A stretch of 64,000 nt of DNA. It comes from Candidatus Gastranaerophilales bacterium. Lineage in GTDB: Bacteria; Cyanobacteriota; Vampirovibrionia; Gastranaerophilales; Gastranaerophilaceae. Of the stretch, positions 27,376-36,576 are shown piece by piece. The stretch is taken from assembly GCA_944324825.1 (NCBI GenBank), contig CALUXU010000002.1, positions 1 through 64,000 on the forward strand. The letters are read 5' to 3'. The position numbers and the translations under genes are program-made. The notes beneath the pieces are model-generated. The model made no database searches and had not been told where the DNA came from. It saw only the letters and a program-made list of their open reading frames with translations. Positions within the stretch are counted from its first letter, which is position 1, and the number at the start of each line of letters is the position of its first letter.

Positions 27376-28284
27376 CTATTTTTTATTCGCTATTCTAAAG
27401 ATTTTTTCTTTTGTTTGTTCAAGATTCAGAGAATCAACTCCATATTTACGGCTGATTTCAATCACTTCATTAAGTAAACTTTCTCCGTTTTTGTGGCGGC
27501 TTATTTTCTTGACCTGTTTAACAAAATTATCTTGAGCAGCTTTGTCCTCATAAATTTTACCGTTTCCGAAAATTATTAAGTTTATAAGATTCCTTTTTGA
27601 TAACCCGGCTTCTGCGCTTTTTGCACTCGGGCAGATATTAAACTTGGATTGAACCATTCCCAAGTTACCCTCTATTAAATGCTGGAAGAATGATTTACCC
27701 TTAGGAGCTTTTTTCAGAATACATTCATTTACATTATAAAGATAAGACAAAACAGCATCTTTTTCATTTTGTTTGAGCTTTTTATATGCCGTATCGGCAA
27801 TATTTGCTCTTAATATAGAATCTTTTTCGTGAATAGCATCAGTTAAAAGACTGTCAGCCACTCTTGCTGAAATATAATCGCCTTCGTATGCTTTAGCACC
27901 ACCTGCAAGTTTTATACAGTTTAACCCAGTAATACCTTGTGCTACAGTGACTAAATCCCCTTTTTTCTTTTTAGCTTTTCTTATCGCTTTATCAGCTTTT
28001 CCGACATATACCCTGTAAAATACTTCTCCGGAATCGTTTTCACATAGCTGTTTAGCATCTTTTGCCGTAAGTATTTTTACATCGTCCGGTACCCCGATAA
28101 ATTTTGCAGAGTGCCTGTCACCGCGCTCCAATAAAGAAAGTACCTTTTTGGTTGTTGCCAGTGTGTCTGTTTTAACAACATTTTCAACAACTTTATTTGA
28201 GCATCTGTCGCAGGAGGAAAATCCTACAAGGAGAGATAACCCTAGAGCTTTTGTATACGTTTTTACACTACCTACACTTATCAT
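27376..28284 (-). CDS. GH24 (T4-lysozyme-like) domain protein, probably envelope-anchored
   Basis: A 302-residue protein with a hydrophobic N-terminus ending in VGFSSCDRC, resembling a lipoprotein signal although the lipobox is imperfect. The middle follows the GH24 endolysin outline: Glu82/Glu87, a VTVAQGITGLN strand (usually TIGYGHT), GDYISARVADSLLTDAI, EKDAVLSYLYNVN (usually ALVSFxFNVG) and AGLSKRNLINLIIFGNG (usually GLxRRRxxExxLF). Glycine and catalytic positions deviate, so it may be a divergent muramidase or a non-catalytic relative. No holin or phage genes lie nearby. Confidence 0.6.
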   Translation of the reverse strand: MISVGSVKTYTKALGLSLLVGFSSCDRCSNKVVENVVKTDTLATTKKVLSLLERGDRHSAKFIGVPDDVKILTAKDAKQLCENDSGEVFYRVYVGKADKAIRKAKKKKGDLVTVAQGITGLNCIKLAGGAKAYEGDYISARVADSLLTDAIHEKDSILRANIADTAYKKLKQNEKDAVLSYLYNVNECILKKAPKGKSFFQHLIEGNLGMVQSKFNICPSAKSAEAGLSKRNLINLIIFGNGKIYEDKAAQDNFVKQVKKISRHKNGESLLNEVIEISRKYGVDSLNLEQTKEKIFRIANKK

Positions 28285-28411
28285 ATATTATATAAAACAT
28301 TTGCCATAAAAAAATTGCCTTTTATGGGATAAAAATATTTTTTCTTACATAGAATCATTGATTATAGAAACAATTTCATGTATCATAGTATTAAAAATTT
28401 AGGAGTGTAAG

Positions 28412-28756
28412 ATGACTTTAAGAAACGAACGAGTAAGAAAAGAATTAATGAGAGAAATTTCTGATATTTTAAGACGTGAAGTCAGAGGGTTAGAAGGTGT
28501 TGTATCAATCGTGGACGTAGAAGTTTCTCACGATAATTCCTTTGCAAAAGTTATCTACAGTGTTTTAGGTTCCGAAGAACAGGTTGAAAAATCCAAAGAG
28601 GTTATAGAAAAAAGCACCCCTAAAATCAGATACGAAGTCGGACGTCGTATCCGTTTAAGATTGACACCGGAATTAAGATTTGTTTATTCAAACGGTCTGG
28701 AGGAAGGCTCTCGTGTTACCGAGCTTATCAACAAGATTTCAAGAGGCGAAATCTAG
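28412..28756 (+). CDS. rbfA: Ribosome-binding factor A
   Basis: A 114-residue KH-fold protein that assists 16S rRNA 5'-end maturation. RNERVRKELMREISDILRREV, VEVSHDNSFAKVIYSVLG and LRLTPELRFVYSNGLEEGSRV are diagnostic. AGGAG precedes the ATG. truB follows 3 bp later, the classic rbfA-truB pair. Confidence 0.95.
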   Translation: MTLRNERVRKELMREISDILRREVRGLEGVVSIVDVEVSHDNSFAKVIYSVLGSEEQVEKSKEVIEKSTPKIRYEVGRRIRLRLTPELRFVYSNGLEEGSRVTELINKISRGEI

Positions 28757-28759
28757 CAA

Positions 28760-29608
28760 ATGTTCGGATTCTTAAATATATATAAACCCAAAGATATAAC
28801 CTCTCACGATGTTGTGTCTTATCTTCGCCGTGTAACAAAGATAAAACAAATCGGGCATACCGGGACTCTTGACCCATTTGCGGAGGGTGTTTTGCCTGTA
28901 TGTATAGGGAAATCAACCAGATTGATTGAATACCTGTCTGATGACAAAGCGTATATAGCAACGGTTCAATTCGGCAAAACAACCGACACATATGATATCG
29001 AAGGAGAAGTATTATCGGAATCGGATATAAAAGTAAAAGAAGATGAGCTTTTATCAGCTCTTACCAAATACCGCGGCGAAATTGAACAGATTCCGCCAAA
29101 ATATTCGGCAATAAAGGTTAACGGCAAAAAACTTTATGAGTACGCGAGAGCAGGTGTTGAGGTTGAAATTAAACCGAGAAAAGTGGTTATAGAGGAAATA
29201 AAACTTTTATCCTTTGACTCAAATCTCCAAACCGCAGAAATTTATATAAAATGTTCAAAAGGGACTTATATTCGTACAATCGGCTATGATTTGGGGCAGG
29301 ATTTGGGATGCGGTGCCTATTTAAGCGGATTGAAACGTGTTCAGGCGGGGGATTTTTCTGTTGAAGATTCTATCCCGTTATACGATTTTAAAACCGTTGA
29401 AGATGTTGAAAAGAATCTTATACCGCCGATTGATAAACTGCCTTTGAAAAAAGTTATACTTGATGATAATGAATACAAACGAGTTTCAAACGGTATGCCA
29501 ATAAAATCCAACGAAACCGGACTTGTTGCTTTGATATTTAATAATTCTCTCACGGCGGTCGGAATAGGCGACAGTCAGCAAATAAAGGTTAAAAAGTTTG
29601 TGGGTTGA
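28760..29608 (+). CDS. truB: tRNA pseudouridine(55) synthase
   Basis: A 282-residue enzyme that makes pseudouridine 55 in the T-loop of tRNAs. GFLNIYKPKDITSHDVV, GHTGTLDPFAEGVLPV with catalytic Asp38, DKAYIATVQFGKTTDTYD and CSKGTYIRTIGYDLG are the TruB motifs. The C-terminal PUA-like region is short. It is linked to rbfA by a 3-bp gap and abuts the aminotransferase gene. Confidence 0.96.
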   Translation: MFGFLNIYKPKDITSHDVVSYLRRVTKIKQIGHTGTLDPFAEGVLPVCIGKSTRLIEYLSDDKAYIATVQFGKTTDTYDIEGEVLSESDIKVKEDELLSALTKYRGEIEQIPPKYSAIKVNGKKLYEYARAGVEVEIKPRKVVIEEIKLLSFDSNLQTAEIYIKCSKGTYIRTIGYDLGQDLGCGAYLSGLKRVQAGDFSVEDSIPLYDFKTVEDVEKNLIPPIDKLPLKKVILDDNEYKRVSNGMPIKSNETGLVALIFNNSLTAVGIGDSQQIKVKKFVG

Positions 29609-29610
29609 AG

Positions 29611-30720
29611 ATGAAAATAGAGAAGTTTAAAGTCGAAGAATGGTTTAATGAGTATGAAAGCAAAGCAAAATATGACCTTGCGGATACGTGTATTGATTCA
29701 ATCTCTTTGAAGGAGTTATTAAACCTTGCTGAAATTGACGATATCGGAGAAATTCTTGATAAAAAACTTAATTATGGAGATATTCAGGGGTCTTTAAGAT
29801 TGAAAACAGCTGTTTCATCTTTGTATTTAAACCAAAATCCTGAAAATATAACTCTGACCCACGGAGCAATCGGTGCAAACCAGCTTGTGTTTTTATCCCT
29901 GGTTGAGCCGGAAGATGAAGTTATATCAATACTCCCTGCGTATCAGCAGCATTATTCTATTCCGGAATCAATAGGAGCAGAGGTAAAGAGGTTATTCTTA
30001 AAGCCTGAGAATAACTGGCTTCCGGATATTGAAGAATTAAAGAGCTTAATAACCCCAAAAACAAAACTCATCAGCTTGATAAACCCGAATAATCCGACAG
30101 GTGCCGTCATTGAGGATTCTCTGATGAAGGATATAATCTCGGTATCAGGCGGGGCTTATATTCTGGCGGATGAGGTTTATAGGGGAATTGTAAGAGAAGA
30201 AAGATTTAATACGACCTCTATTGCCGATTTATACGAAAGAGGGATTTCAACTTCCTCGCTTTCAAAAGGGTTTTCTCTTGCAGGGCTTAGAGTCGGCTGG
30301 GTTTGTGCGAATAAAAATATAATAGATGAAATCAATCATCAGCGCCAGTATAATACAATAAGTGTCAGCCAAATTGATGATTATTTTGCATCAATAGCGC
30401 TTGAAAATAAGGACAAAATTTTTGAACGCAATCTTCCAAAAGTAAAACAGGGTTATAAGATTTTATCTGATTGGATAAATACAGAACCGCATATATCCTG
30501 CGTTCTGCCAAGCGGCGGGACAACCGCGTTTTTGCAATATGATATGAAAGTTTCATCTTATGAACTGTGTAAAAAACTGCTTTCGGATACCGGAGTGTTA
30601 TTTTTACCGGGCGAAACACTTGAGCTGGACGGGTTCTTAAGACTCGGATATTGCAACGATGCTGATAAACTCCAAACCGGACTCAGTATTTTTTCTGACT
30701 GGTTGAAACAGGTATCGTAA
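29611..30720 (+). CDS. PLP-dependent class I/II aminotransferase
   Basis: A fold-type I aminotransferase of about 369 residues. NPNNPTGAVI, Asp187 in ILADEVYRG and the Schiff-base lysine Lys219 in SSLSKGFSLAGLRVGW are in place. Sequence resembles the MalY/capreomycidine-synthase-like branch, but the substrate cannot be fixed. I chose the ATG at 29611; a TTG two codons upstream overlaps the truB stop. Lack of a Shine-Dalgarno sequence suggests translation coupling with truB. Confidence 0.85.
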   Translation: MKIEKFKVEEWFNEYESKAKYDLADTCIDSISLKELLNLAEIDDIGEILDKKLNYGDIQGSLRLKTAVSSLYLNQNPENITLTHGAIGANQLVFLSLVEPEDEVISILPAYQQHYSIPESIGAEVKRLFLKPENNWLPDIEELKSLITPKTKLISLINPNNPTGAVIEDSLMKDIISVSGGAYILADEVYRGIVREERFNTTSIADLYERGISTSSLSKGFSLAGLRVGWVCANKNIIDEINHQRQYNTISVSQIDDYFASIALENKDKIFERNLPKVKQGYKILSDWINTEPHISCVLPSGGTTAFLQYDMKVSSYELCKKLLSDTGVLFLPGETLELDGFLRLGYCNDADKLQTGLSIFSDWLKQVS

Positions 30721-30734
30721 TTTCGTCATTTTTC

Positions 30735-30743
30735 TGCTATAAT
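30735..30743 (+). promoter_or_regulatory. Extended -10 promoter of GH57 gene (leaderless type)
   Basis: TGCTATAAT is an extended -10 element that ends 7 nt before the GH57 ATG; no Shine-Dalgarno sequence lies between them. Confidence 0.55.
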
Positions 30744-30750
30744 AATTCCG

Positions 30751-32970
30751 ATGGACGGAAGTTTAAAAAAGTTATCAATCGCATTTTACTGGCATATGCA
30801 TCAGCCTGTTTATCAATTAGATTCAGTCTATCTAATGCCCTGGGCAAGACTTCATGCGGTTAAAGATTATCTGGATATGGCTCTTCTTTTGGAAAAGCAT
30901 CCGAATTTAAAACTGAATTTTAATCTTGTTCCTGCGCTGATTGATGAAATTATTGATTATGCCGAAAATGATTTCCACGATATACATTCAAGTCTTACGG
31001 TAACTCCAATCGAGGAACTGTCAGACAGCGAAAAAGAGTATATCCTTAAGAATTTCTTTTCCGCAGAATACGAAACAATGATTTTCCACCACCCGACTTA
31101 CAGAAAACTATTTAAAAAACGTTTTGCCAAAAAAGAAATTAATATAAATGACTTTACCGATCAAGAATACTCTGACTTGATGGCGTTATTTAACCTTGCC
31201 TGGATAGACCCAACCCATTTGAGCCGTTTTCCTGAACTGCGCCAGATTGCAGCAAAGGAAAAAGGGTTTACTCTCAAAGACAGAGAAAAAATAATTGAAC
31301 TTCACAGACACATAATTGCACAAATTATACCGACTTATCGGGAATATATCAAACAGGGCAGAATTGAACTAACCACAAGTCCTTATAACCACCCGATATT
31401 GCCAATTTTATGCGATTATGAAACTGCGATAAAAGATGCATCCGTAAAAGATAATCTTCCCGAATCAATGAATCTTACAGAAGATGCGTATGCTCAGGTT
31501 AAAAAGGCGATTGACAGAGTAGAAGAAGTTTTCGGTGTAAAACCGAAAGGGATATGGGCTTCCGAACACTGTCTGACAACAAAAGTTCTGGAGCTGCTTT
31601 CCGATTTAGGGATTAAGTGGACTGTTTCTGACGAATCAATCCTTTCAAAAACTATTAATTTTGAATTTATACGTGATTTCAGAGGAAATCTGGAGGACCC
31701 TTATCACCTGTTGAAGGTCTATAATTACAAAACTAACAGCACAGATATAGATGTCGTTTTCAGAGATTCTTCAATCTCAAATCTGATAAACTTTGAATAC
31801 GCAAATATCAATTCAAAAACCGCTGCGGAGGATTTGTACAACAAAATAAAACTTATGCAGAGCAAACTGCTTGTATCGCCTGACAGCTCACACCTTTTGA
31901 CAATCGCACAAGACGGCGAAAACTGCTGGGAAAGATATAAAGGTGACGGCGCAGAGTTTTTGAATACTTTATATTCTCTGATAGAAAAAGATCCGACTCT
32001 TGAAACCGTATTAATCTCCGATTATATCGACAACGATAAGAATAAACGTCCTATTGAGGGGATATATCCGGGCTCCTGGATAAATAAAGATTTCTTGTTC
32101 TGGATTGGTGACCCGGTAAAAAATCTTGCCTGGAACTATCTGGCAACAGTGAGAGATGATATAAAGAGAATCGCTGAAGGGTTTCCTGATTCTGCTGCAG
32201 TTGAAGCGGCAATGAACGAAATCTATATAGCAGAAGGAAGCGATTGGTTCTGGTGGTACGGAGAACCGAATAACTCCGGTCAGGACAACGTATTTGATTA
32301 TTTATTCAGAGAACATTTAAAAAATGCGTATAAGTTTCTGGATTCCGCGTATCCGGAATTTCTTGACACGTCAACCATTGCCTTTGCTTACCAGAATATA
32401 TCAGATGATGAAAATTACAAATTTATAGATAATAATGTTGAATATATAAACAGTTTTGATTTAATCGACGGACCTGTATTCAGAGATAACAAGCTTTGCG
32501 ACAAAATTGAATACGGGTATGATGAAGACAATGTTTATTTCAGACTCCATATGAACCCGAATTTTAAAGATGCGGATTCTCTAAGACCGAGAATATCACA
32601 TTTCTTGATTTATATGAAGAAAAACAGCAGAATAAATCCTTCATCAAGTATCAGAATAGCGAATAATCACGATTCAGTATTCCCGTTGTTAAAGAAAAAA
32701 TATAACTATGAATTAATGCTTACATTTGTCGGGAAAATAATGTATCAGCCGACATTATCAGTTGCTGTATCCGACAATCTCTGGGAAACAAACGAGTTTC
32801 AGAATATAAATATTCCGATAAACGAACTTGTTGATATATCAATCTCGTTTGATGAACTCGGGGTAAAAAAAGGTCAAAAACTGGAGGCGTGCTTTATAGC
32901 GGCTTGTAACAGTGTCTGCAGAACTTTTATGCCAAAGGATACTCTTGTCAGCATAACCCGCCCGAAATAG
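30751..32970 (+). CDS. Glycoside hydrolase family 57 (alpha-amylase/glucanotransferase type)
   Basis: A 739-residue cytosolic GH57 enzyme acting on alpha-glucans. The family regions are visible: YWHMHQPVY (region 1), PKGIWASEHC with nucleophile Glu272, TVSDESIL, and the acid/base Asp388 in AQDGENCWERY. The C-terminal 250 residues form a beta-rich domain often found in larger GH57 members, with SDWFWWYGEP before it. It probably acts on stored glycogen together with other enzymes; the giant GH13-like protein at 58.2-62.7 kb may be a second alpha-glucan enzyme. The mRNA looks leaderless. Confidence 0.92.
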   Translation: MDGSLKKLSIAFYWHMHQPVYQLDSVYLMPWARLHAVKDYLDMALLLEKHPNLKLNFNLVPALIDEIIDYAENDFHDIHSSLTVTPIEELSDSEKEYILKNFFSAEYETMIFHHPTYRKLFKKRFAKKEININDFTDQEYSDLMALFNLAWIDPTHLSRFPELRQIAAKEKGFTLKDREKIIELHRHIIAQIIPTYREYIKQGRIELTTSPYNHPILPILCDYETAIKDASVKDNLPESMNLTEDAYAQVKKAIDRVEEVFGVKPKGIWASEHCLTTKVLELLSDLGIKWTVSDESILSKTINFEFIRDFRGNLEDPYHLLKVYNYKTNSTDIDVVFRDSSISNLINFEYANINSKTAAEDLYNKIKLMQSKLLVSPDSSHLLTIAQDGENCWERYKGDGAEFLNTLYSLIEKDPTLETVLISDYIDNDKNKRPIEGIYPGSWINKDFLFWIGDPVKNLAWNYLATVRDDIKRIAEGFPDSAAVEAAMNEIYIAEGSDWFWWYGEPNNSGQDNVFDYLFREHLKNAYKFLDSAYPEFLDTSTIAFAYQNISDDENYKFIDNNVEYINSFDLIDGPVFRDNKLCDKIEYGYDEDNVYFRLHMNPNFKDADSLRPRISHFLIYMKKNSRINPSSSIRIANNHDSVFPLLKKKYNYELMLTFVGKIMYQPTLSVAVSDNLWETNEFQNINIPINELVDISISFDELGVKKGQKLEACFIAACNSVCRTFMPKDTLVSITRPK

Positions 32971-33020
32971 CCGGACAGCCGGAATTTACATATCCGGTAT
33001 AAGTTCAAGCTTACAACTTT

Positions 33021-33851
33021 TTAATTTGGGTTTCCTTCAATATGAACCGTTGTCTGCGGAAACGGTATCTCTATTCCCAATTCATCAAACTTTTCTTTTA
33101 TTCTCAAATTAAACGCGCGTCCGACTTCCCACTGCTTCATTGGTTTTGTCTTGAATCTGGCTCTTATCACAACCGCGGAATCATCAAACTTGTCAAGTCC
33201 GAGAATTTCTATCGGCTCAAGGATAAAATCCTTATAATCAGAGGTCGTTCTGAAATTTTCGCCCAATTCTTTCAAAACATTTATAACGTATTCAATATTT
33301 TCTTTATACGCAACGCCTATATCAAACACATAATATGAATAATCTCTTGTATAGTTCGTTACAATATCAACCATACCGTTTCGGATATAATGTACTCTGC
33401 CGTTGATATCTCTCAATTTAATCATTTTGATATCGGCTTTTTCTACAACCCCCTGATACCCTGAAATCTCCACATAATCTCCGACTCGTATCTGCCCTTC
33501 TAAAAGCAGAGAAAAACCGGTTATTATATCTTCAAAAAATCGTTTTGCCCCAAAGCCGACTGCAACCCCTAAAACTCCGGCCGCTGTTAATATAGGTCGG
33601 ATATCAATTCCGAGATTGTTCAAAACAAACATTGTCGCAAATATAATAATAATTGTATCCGCGATAGATTTAATAATAGATTTAAGCGTAAAAAGCTGTT
33701 TCTTTAATTCATAATCATCCTTATATCTTGTGACATTTGTTATAAACTTATCAATCAGAAGATTTGCAACCTTGATTGTTATAAAGAAAAATACTATATG
33801 CACAACCGCTATAAACCATTTGTTATGTAAAATAGTACTCCAATCTGTCAT
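33021..33851 (-). CDS. MscS-family small-conductance mechanosensitive channel
   Basis: A 276-residue inner-membrane channel. Three hydrophobic segments precede the pore helix AAGVLGVAVGFGAKRFFEDIITGFSLL, followed by the beta-domain entry QIRVGDYVEISGYQGVVEKADIKMIKLRD and a C-terminal alpha/beta domain ending in FPQTTVHI, as in MscS/YggB. GGAGG precedes the ATG. It follows the ArsP_2-type exporter gene by 12 bp and is probably co-transcribed with it. Confidence 0.92.
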   Translation of the reverse strand: MTDWSTILHNKWFIAVVHIVFFFITIKVANLLIDKFITNVTRYKDDYELKKQLFTLKSIIKSIADTIIIIFATMFVLNNLGIDIRPILTAAGVLGVAVGFGAKRFFEDIITGFSLLLEGQIRVGDYVEISGYQGVVEKADIKMIKLRDINGRVHYIRNGMVDIVTNYTRDYSYYVFDIGVAYKENIEYVINVLKELGENFRTTSDYKDFILEPIEILGLDKFDDSAVVIRARFKTKPMKQWEVGRAFNLRIKEKFDELGIEIPFPQTTVHIEGNPN

Positions 33852-33863
33852 AGCAAGCCTCCT

Positions 33864-34808
33864 TTACAAATTAAATATCTGAAGCAAGTATCCTGTAAAT
33901 ATACTGATAATCGTTAGTATTGTAATAATTTTTAATGTGTCTTTATAATTATCGTGTTGTTTTAATAAAACCAAAAGCCCCAAGCCGGCATTTGATAATA
34001 ACCCTGCCATAACCGCAGAGAATTTTAAAGTTCCGTTTATTAACATCATTGTTAATCCGACTGATATTGCACAGTTAGGAATTAAACCTAATATTGCAGT
34101 AATTACAGGCTCCATAAACTTGATACTGTGGAAGAAGCTGTGTATAAACGGATACTTAAGACAAACATTAATGAAGAAGTTTAATAATATTGTTATAACA
34201 AGTATAAATCCGAATATATTTAACGTATGTTTAATCGGATGTATTATCAATTCTTTCGGATGTCTTTCATCAATAGAATGATGGCAACAGCCTGAATGCT
34301 CTTCTACATCCTCCTCAATCGGAACATACTTACTGTCTTTAAAAATAAAATCTACCAAATACCCGGCCAAAATTGCAACGACAAGTTTTAAAGATATTAT
34401 CGGAATAATATAATGGATTTTGTCCGGACGGGTTAATAAAATCGGAATAGCCTCATCAGATGTTGCAAGATAGATTGCAATCAATGTACCTTTTGTTAAA
34501 TACCTTCTCAAATACAATGAGGTTGCAATAATTGAAAACCCGCATTGAGGAATAATTGCAAGAGCTGCACCTGCGGCTGTTGCAGCTTTTTCTACATGCT
34601 TTATTAAATGATTGATTTTGTCTGCATAAAAATATTCAATAGCTTCTATAATAAGAAATACAATAAATAACAAAGGCAGCGTATGCACACTGTCCAATAT
34701 TGCATCCAAAAGCCAATCAGGCATACTGATTGCACTGATTAAAGCATCGACACCTTCAAATAACTTGTCATTTAATGAATTACACGCATTTAAAAACTGT
34801 ATTATCAT
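33864..34808 (-). CDS. Putative 10-TM metal/metalloid exporter (ArsP_2-type)
   Basis: A 314-residue polytopic membrane protein with about ten helices in two related halves (IPQCGFSIIATSLYLRRYLTKGTLIAIYLATSDEAIPILL and IPNCAISVGLTMMLINGTLKFSAVMAGLLSNAGLGLLVLL). The paired P-Q/N-C motifs and the central His/Cys loop (EEHSGCCHHSIDERH) match the family of putative heavy-metal exporters called ArsP_2. Substrate is unknown; Mn, As or other soft metals have been suggested for relatives. It starts without a Shine-Dalgarno sequence and is followed by mscS. Confidence 0.75.
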   Translation of the reverse strand: MIIQFLNACNSLNDKLFEGVDALISAISMPDWLLDAILDSVHTLPLLFIVFLIIEAIEYFYADKINHLIKHVEKAATAAGAALAIIPQCGFSIIATSLYLRRYLTKGTLIAIYLATSDEAIPILLTRPDKIHYIIPIISLKLVVAILAGYLVDFIFKDSKYVPIEEDVEEHSGCCHHSIDERHPKELIIHPIKHTLNIFGFILVITILLNFFINVCLKYPFIHSFFHSIKFMEPVITAILGLIPNCAISVGLTMMLINGTLKFSAVMAGLLSNAGLGLLVLLKQHDNYKDTLKIITILTIISIFTGYLLQIFNL

Positions 34809-34833
34809 AGACTATATAATAATACAAATAGTC

Positions 34834-34863
34834 AAAAAAAGACAGGCATTGCCTGTCTTTTTT
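34834..34863 (-). terminator. Terminator after the 202-aa unknown gene
   Basis: AAAGACAGGCA and TGCCTGTCTTT form an 11-bp stem flanked by A- and T-runs, so it can work in both directions. On the minus strand it lies directly after the stop codon at 34864-34866. Confidence 0.9.
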
Positions 34864-35472
34864 TTAATCAAAGAAACTTGTTATATAGTTCCATCCCTTT
34901 TTTATTCCGTTTAATATAGGATGCTCTTCCGCCCATCTTTGCTCTTGATATTGTTTAGCCTTAGCTTCGGTCCTGTCAGATGAAACACTAACAAAAGAAG
35001 GGTCTCCATCTCCGGTTAGTTTTGTATCATACCGCCCGTTATTCATGTTTGCACCGGTATCCCATTGACCATCTCTATAATGGGTTTTCTTATTTCCTCC
35101 CAGTGCATTTTGACGCATATTTACATGTAAAGAACTGTTATAACCGCCTTCATCTGACATTGCAGCATTAATATCAGCATCAGTTAAAATAAATTTACCT
35201 TTTACCGGATTGCTGCCGCTTTCTTCTGCCGCCATTGACATCCCCTCAAGCGCCGCCATCTGTTCTCGTGTTGTTTGAATAACATCAATTTTATCGCCCT
35301 TATCATTATATACGGCACCATCTGCGCCTATATGATACTTTCCGTTTTCGGCTTTGCCGTCTCCCGAGAAATCAATCTTTATACCGTGTTGTACATACAT
35401 GTTACGTGTAACGTTCTTGCCGTTGTCATTATAACTGAATTGTACTTTTGCTAAATCTGTGCCTTTTACCAT
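34864..35472 (-). CDS. Unknown soluble protein with acidic DxSGDG loop
   Basis: No family recognised. The 202-residue protein has no signal peptide or membrane span. An acidic loop IDFSGDGKAENGKYHIGADG (about 33-52) resembles a calcium-binding or dockerin-like loop, and a second Asp/Gly-rich segment follows (TKLTGDGDPSF). The C-terminus is aromatic (ILNGIKKGWNYITSFFD). It is monocistronic, with AAGGAGAT-type ribosome binding and its own terminator. Confidence 0.6.
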   Translation of the reverse strand: MVKGTDLAKVQFSYNDNGKNVTRNMYVQHGIKIDFSGDGKAENGKYHIGADGAVYNDKGDKIDVIQTTREQMAALEGMSMAAEESGSNPVKGKFILTDADINAAMSDEGGYNSSLHVNMRQNALGGNKKTHYRDGQWDTGANMNNGRYDTKLTGDGDPSFVSVSSDRTEAKAKQYQEQRWAEEHPILNGIKKGWNYITSFFD

Positions 35473-35560
35473 GTAAATCTCCTTATACTCTTTGTATATA
35501 CAAAGTATATACCAATGGTAAAATTGACTTTTTAAATTAGAACGTTAACATTTTTTTACA

Positions 35561-36484
35561 TTAATATCTCAAAGGAATCTTTGACCAGTTAACATCCACC
35601 TTGTCATAGCCAAAGTTAAGCAGCATACGATTTGTGCTTGTATAAAAGATATTTTCGTTCATAGTAGGTCCGATATTGATAGATTTTAATGCCCGTTTCG
35701 GGAACTTGTATTCAATATACGGAACGAACAAGCCGTTCTTCTCAATCACTTTTGTAGGTTCAGGAAGCTCTCCATATTGTGTATGGTTTACTATTACAAT
35801 TCGATACTCTTTTTCGTCCTTAAACTCGTTTTTCTTGAAAAATACACTCACAAGGCATAATATATCTATCAATTCGAAAGTTATATCATCTAAACGGTGT
35901 TCCCGTGCCGATTTTTTGTATTTAGGGGCATTAATTGTTCTCTCGTATTTTTTGTTCCAATGTTTTAAAATTGCTTTGATTATTGATTTCTGTTTCTTCT
36001 CATCATAAATAATACATCCGCAAATCGCATTGTACTGTTTTTTGTAGATGTCGCACATTATATCGTTTATATCAAAACCGAGATTATACCCCGTATAAGT
36101 TTTTTCCTTCGAATAATTGTTCCACAAAATAAGGTTATCTCTCTCCGTAGAAAAAGAGATTGTATAATACTCCTGCTGATAAAGTTCATTGTACCCGTCA
36201 ACAATATGTTTATACTTGTTCGTAAAATACTCTATGAGTTTTTGGTACAAATCCTCATTTAAGCCAGGATTCTCTTTAATAAATTCAACTATAAGCCTGT
36301 AAGTATAAGAAATTTCTGCTTTGTCATTCAAAAACAGAACATTCGATAACCGCAAAGTTTTGTTTGCGATTATGTTCAATAGCTTTTCCGGTTTTGTATA
36401 ATGATATATCTGGTCTGAACAATCATTATCCAGGAATCGCTTCATTTTGGGGATTTTTTTCAAAAACGTTGCATAATATGACAT
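35561..36484 (-). CDS. DUF2971 domain protein
   Basis: The 307-residue protein matches DUF2971: QIYHYTKPEKLLNIIANKTLRLSNVLFLND near the N-terminus, NLILWNNYS in the middle and EKEYRIVIVN in the C-terminal half. The function of DUF2971 is not settled; members often lie in accessory or defence-rich regions and the YHYT..L..I..I..LW..Y outline recalls ADP-ribosyltransferase-like folds. Here the neighbours give no functional hint. On the minus strand TTGAAG, a 16-bp spacer and TATAAT end 9 nt before the ATG. Confidence 0.75.
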   Translation of the reverse strand: MSYYATFLKKIPKMKRFLDNDCSDQIYHYTKPEKLLNIIANKTLRLSNVLFLNDKAEISYTYRLIVEFIKENPGLNEDLYQKLIEYFTNKYKHIVDGYNELYQQEYYTISFSTERDNLILWNNYSKEKTYTGYNLGFDINDIMCDIYKKQYNAICGCIIYDEKKQKSIIKAILKHWNKKYERTINAPKYKKSAREHRLDDITFELIDILCLVSVFFKKNEFKDEKEYRIVIVNHTQYGELPEPTKVIEKNGLFVPYIEYKFPKRALKSINIGPTMNENIFYTSTNRMLLNFGYDKVDVNWSKIPLRY

Positions 36485-36576
36485 TACATTATTATTATAT
36501 AATTTTTTTGAAATCCTTCAAGAGGGGGGAGGGGTAAAACCGAGTAGAAGTTAGCCGACCTATTTCCAATCACTAC

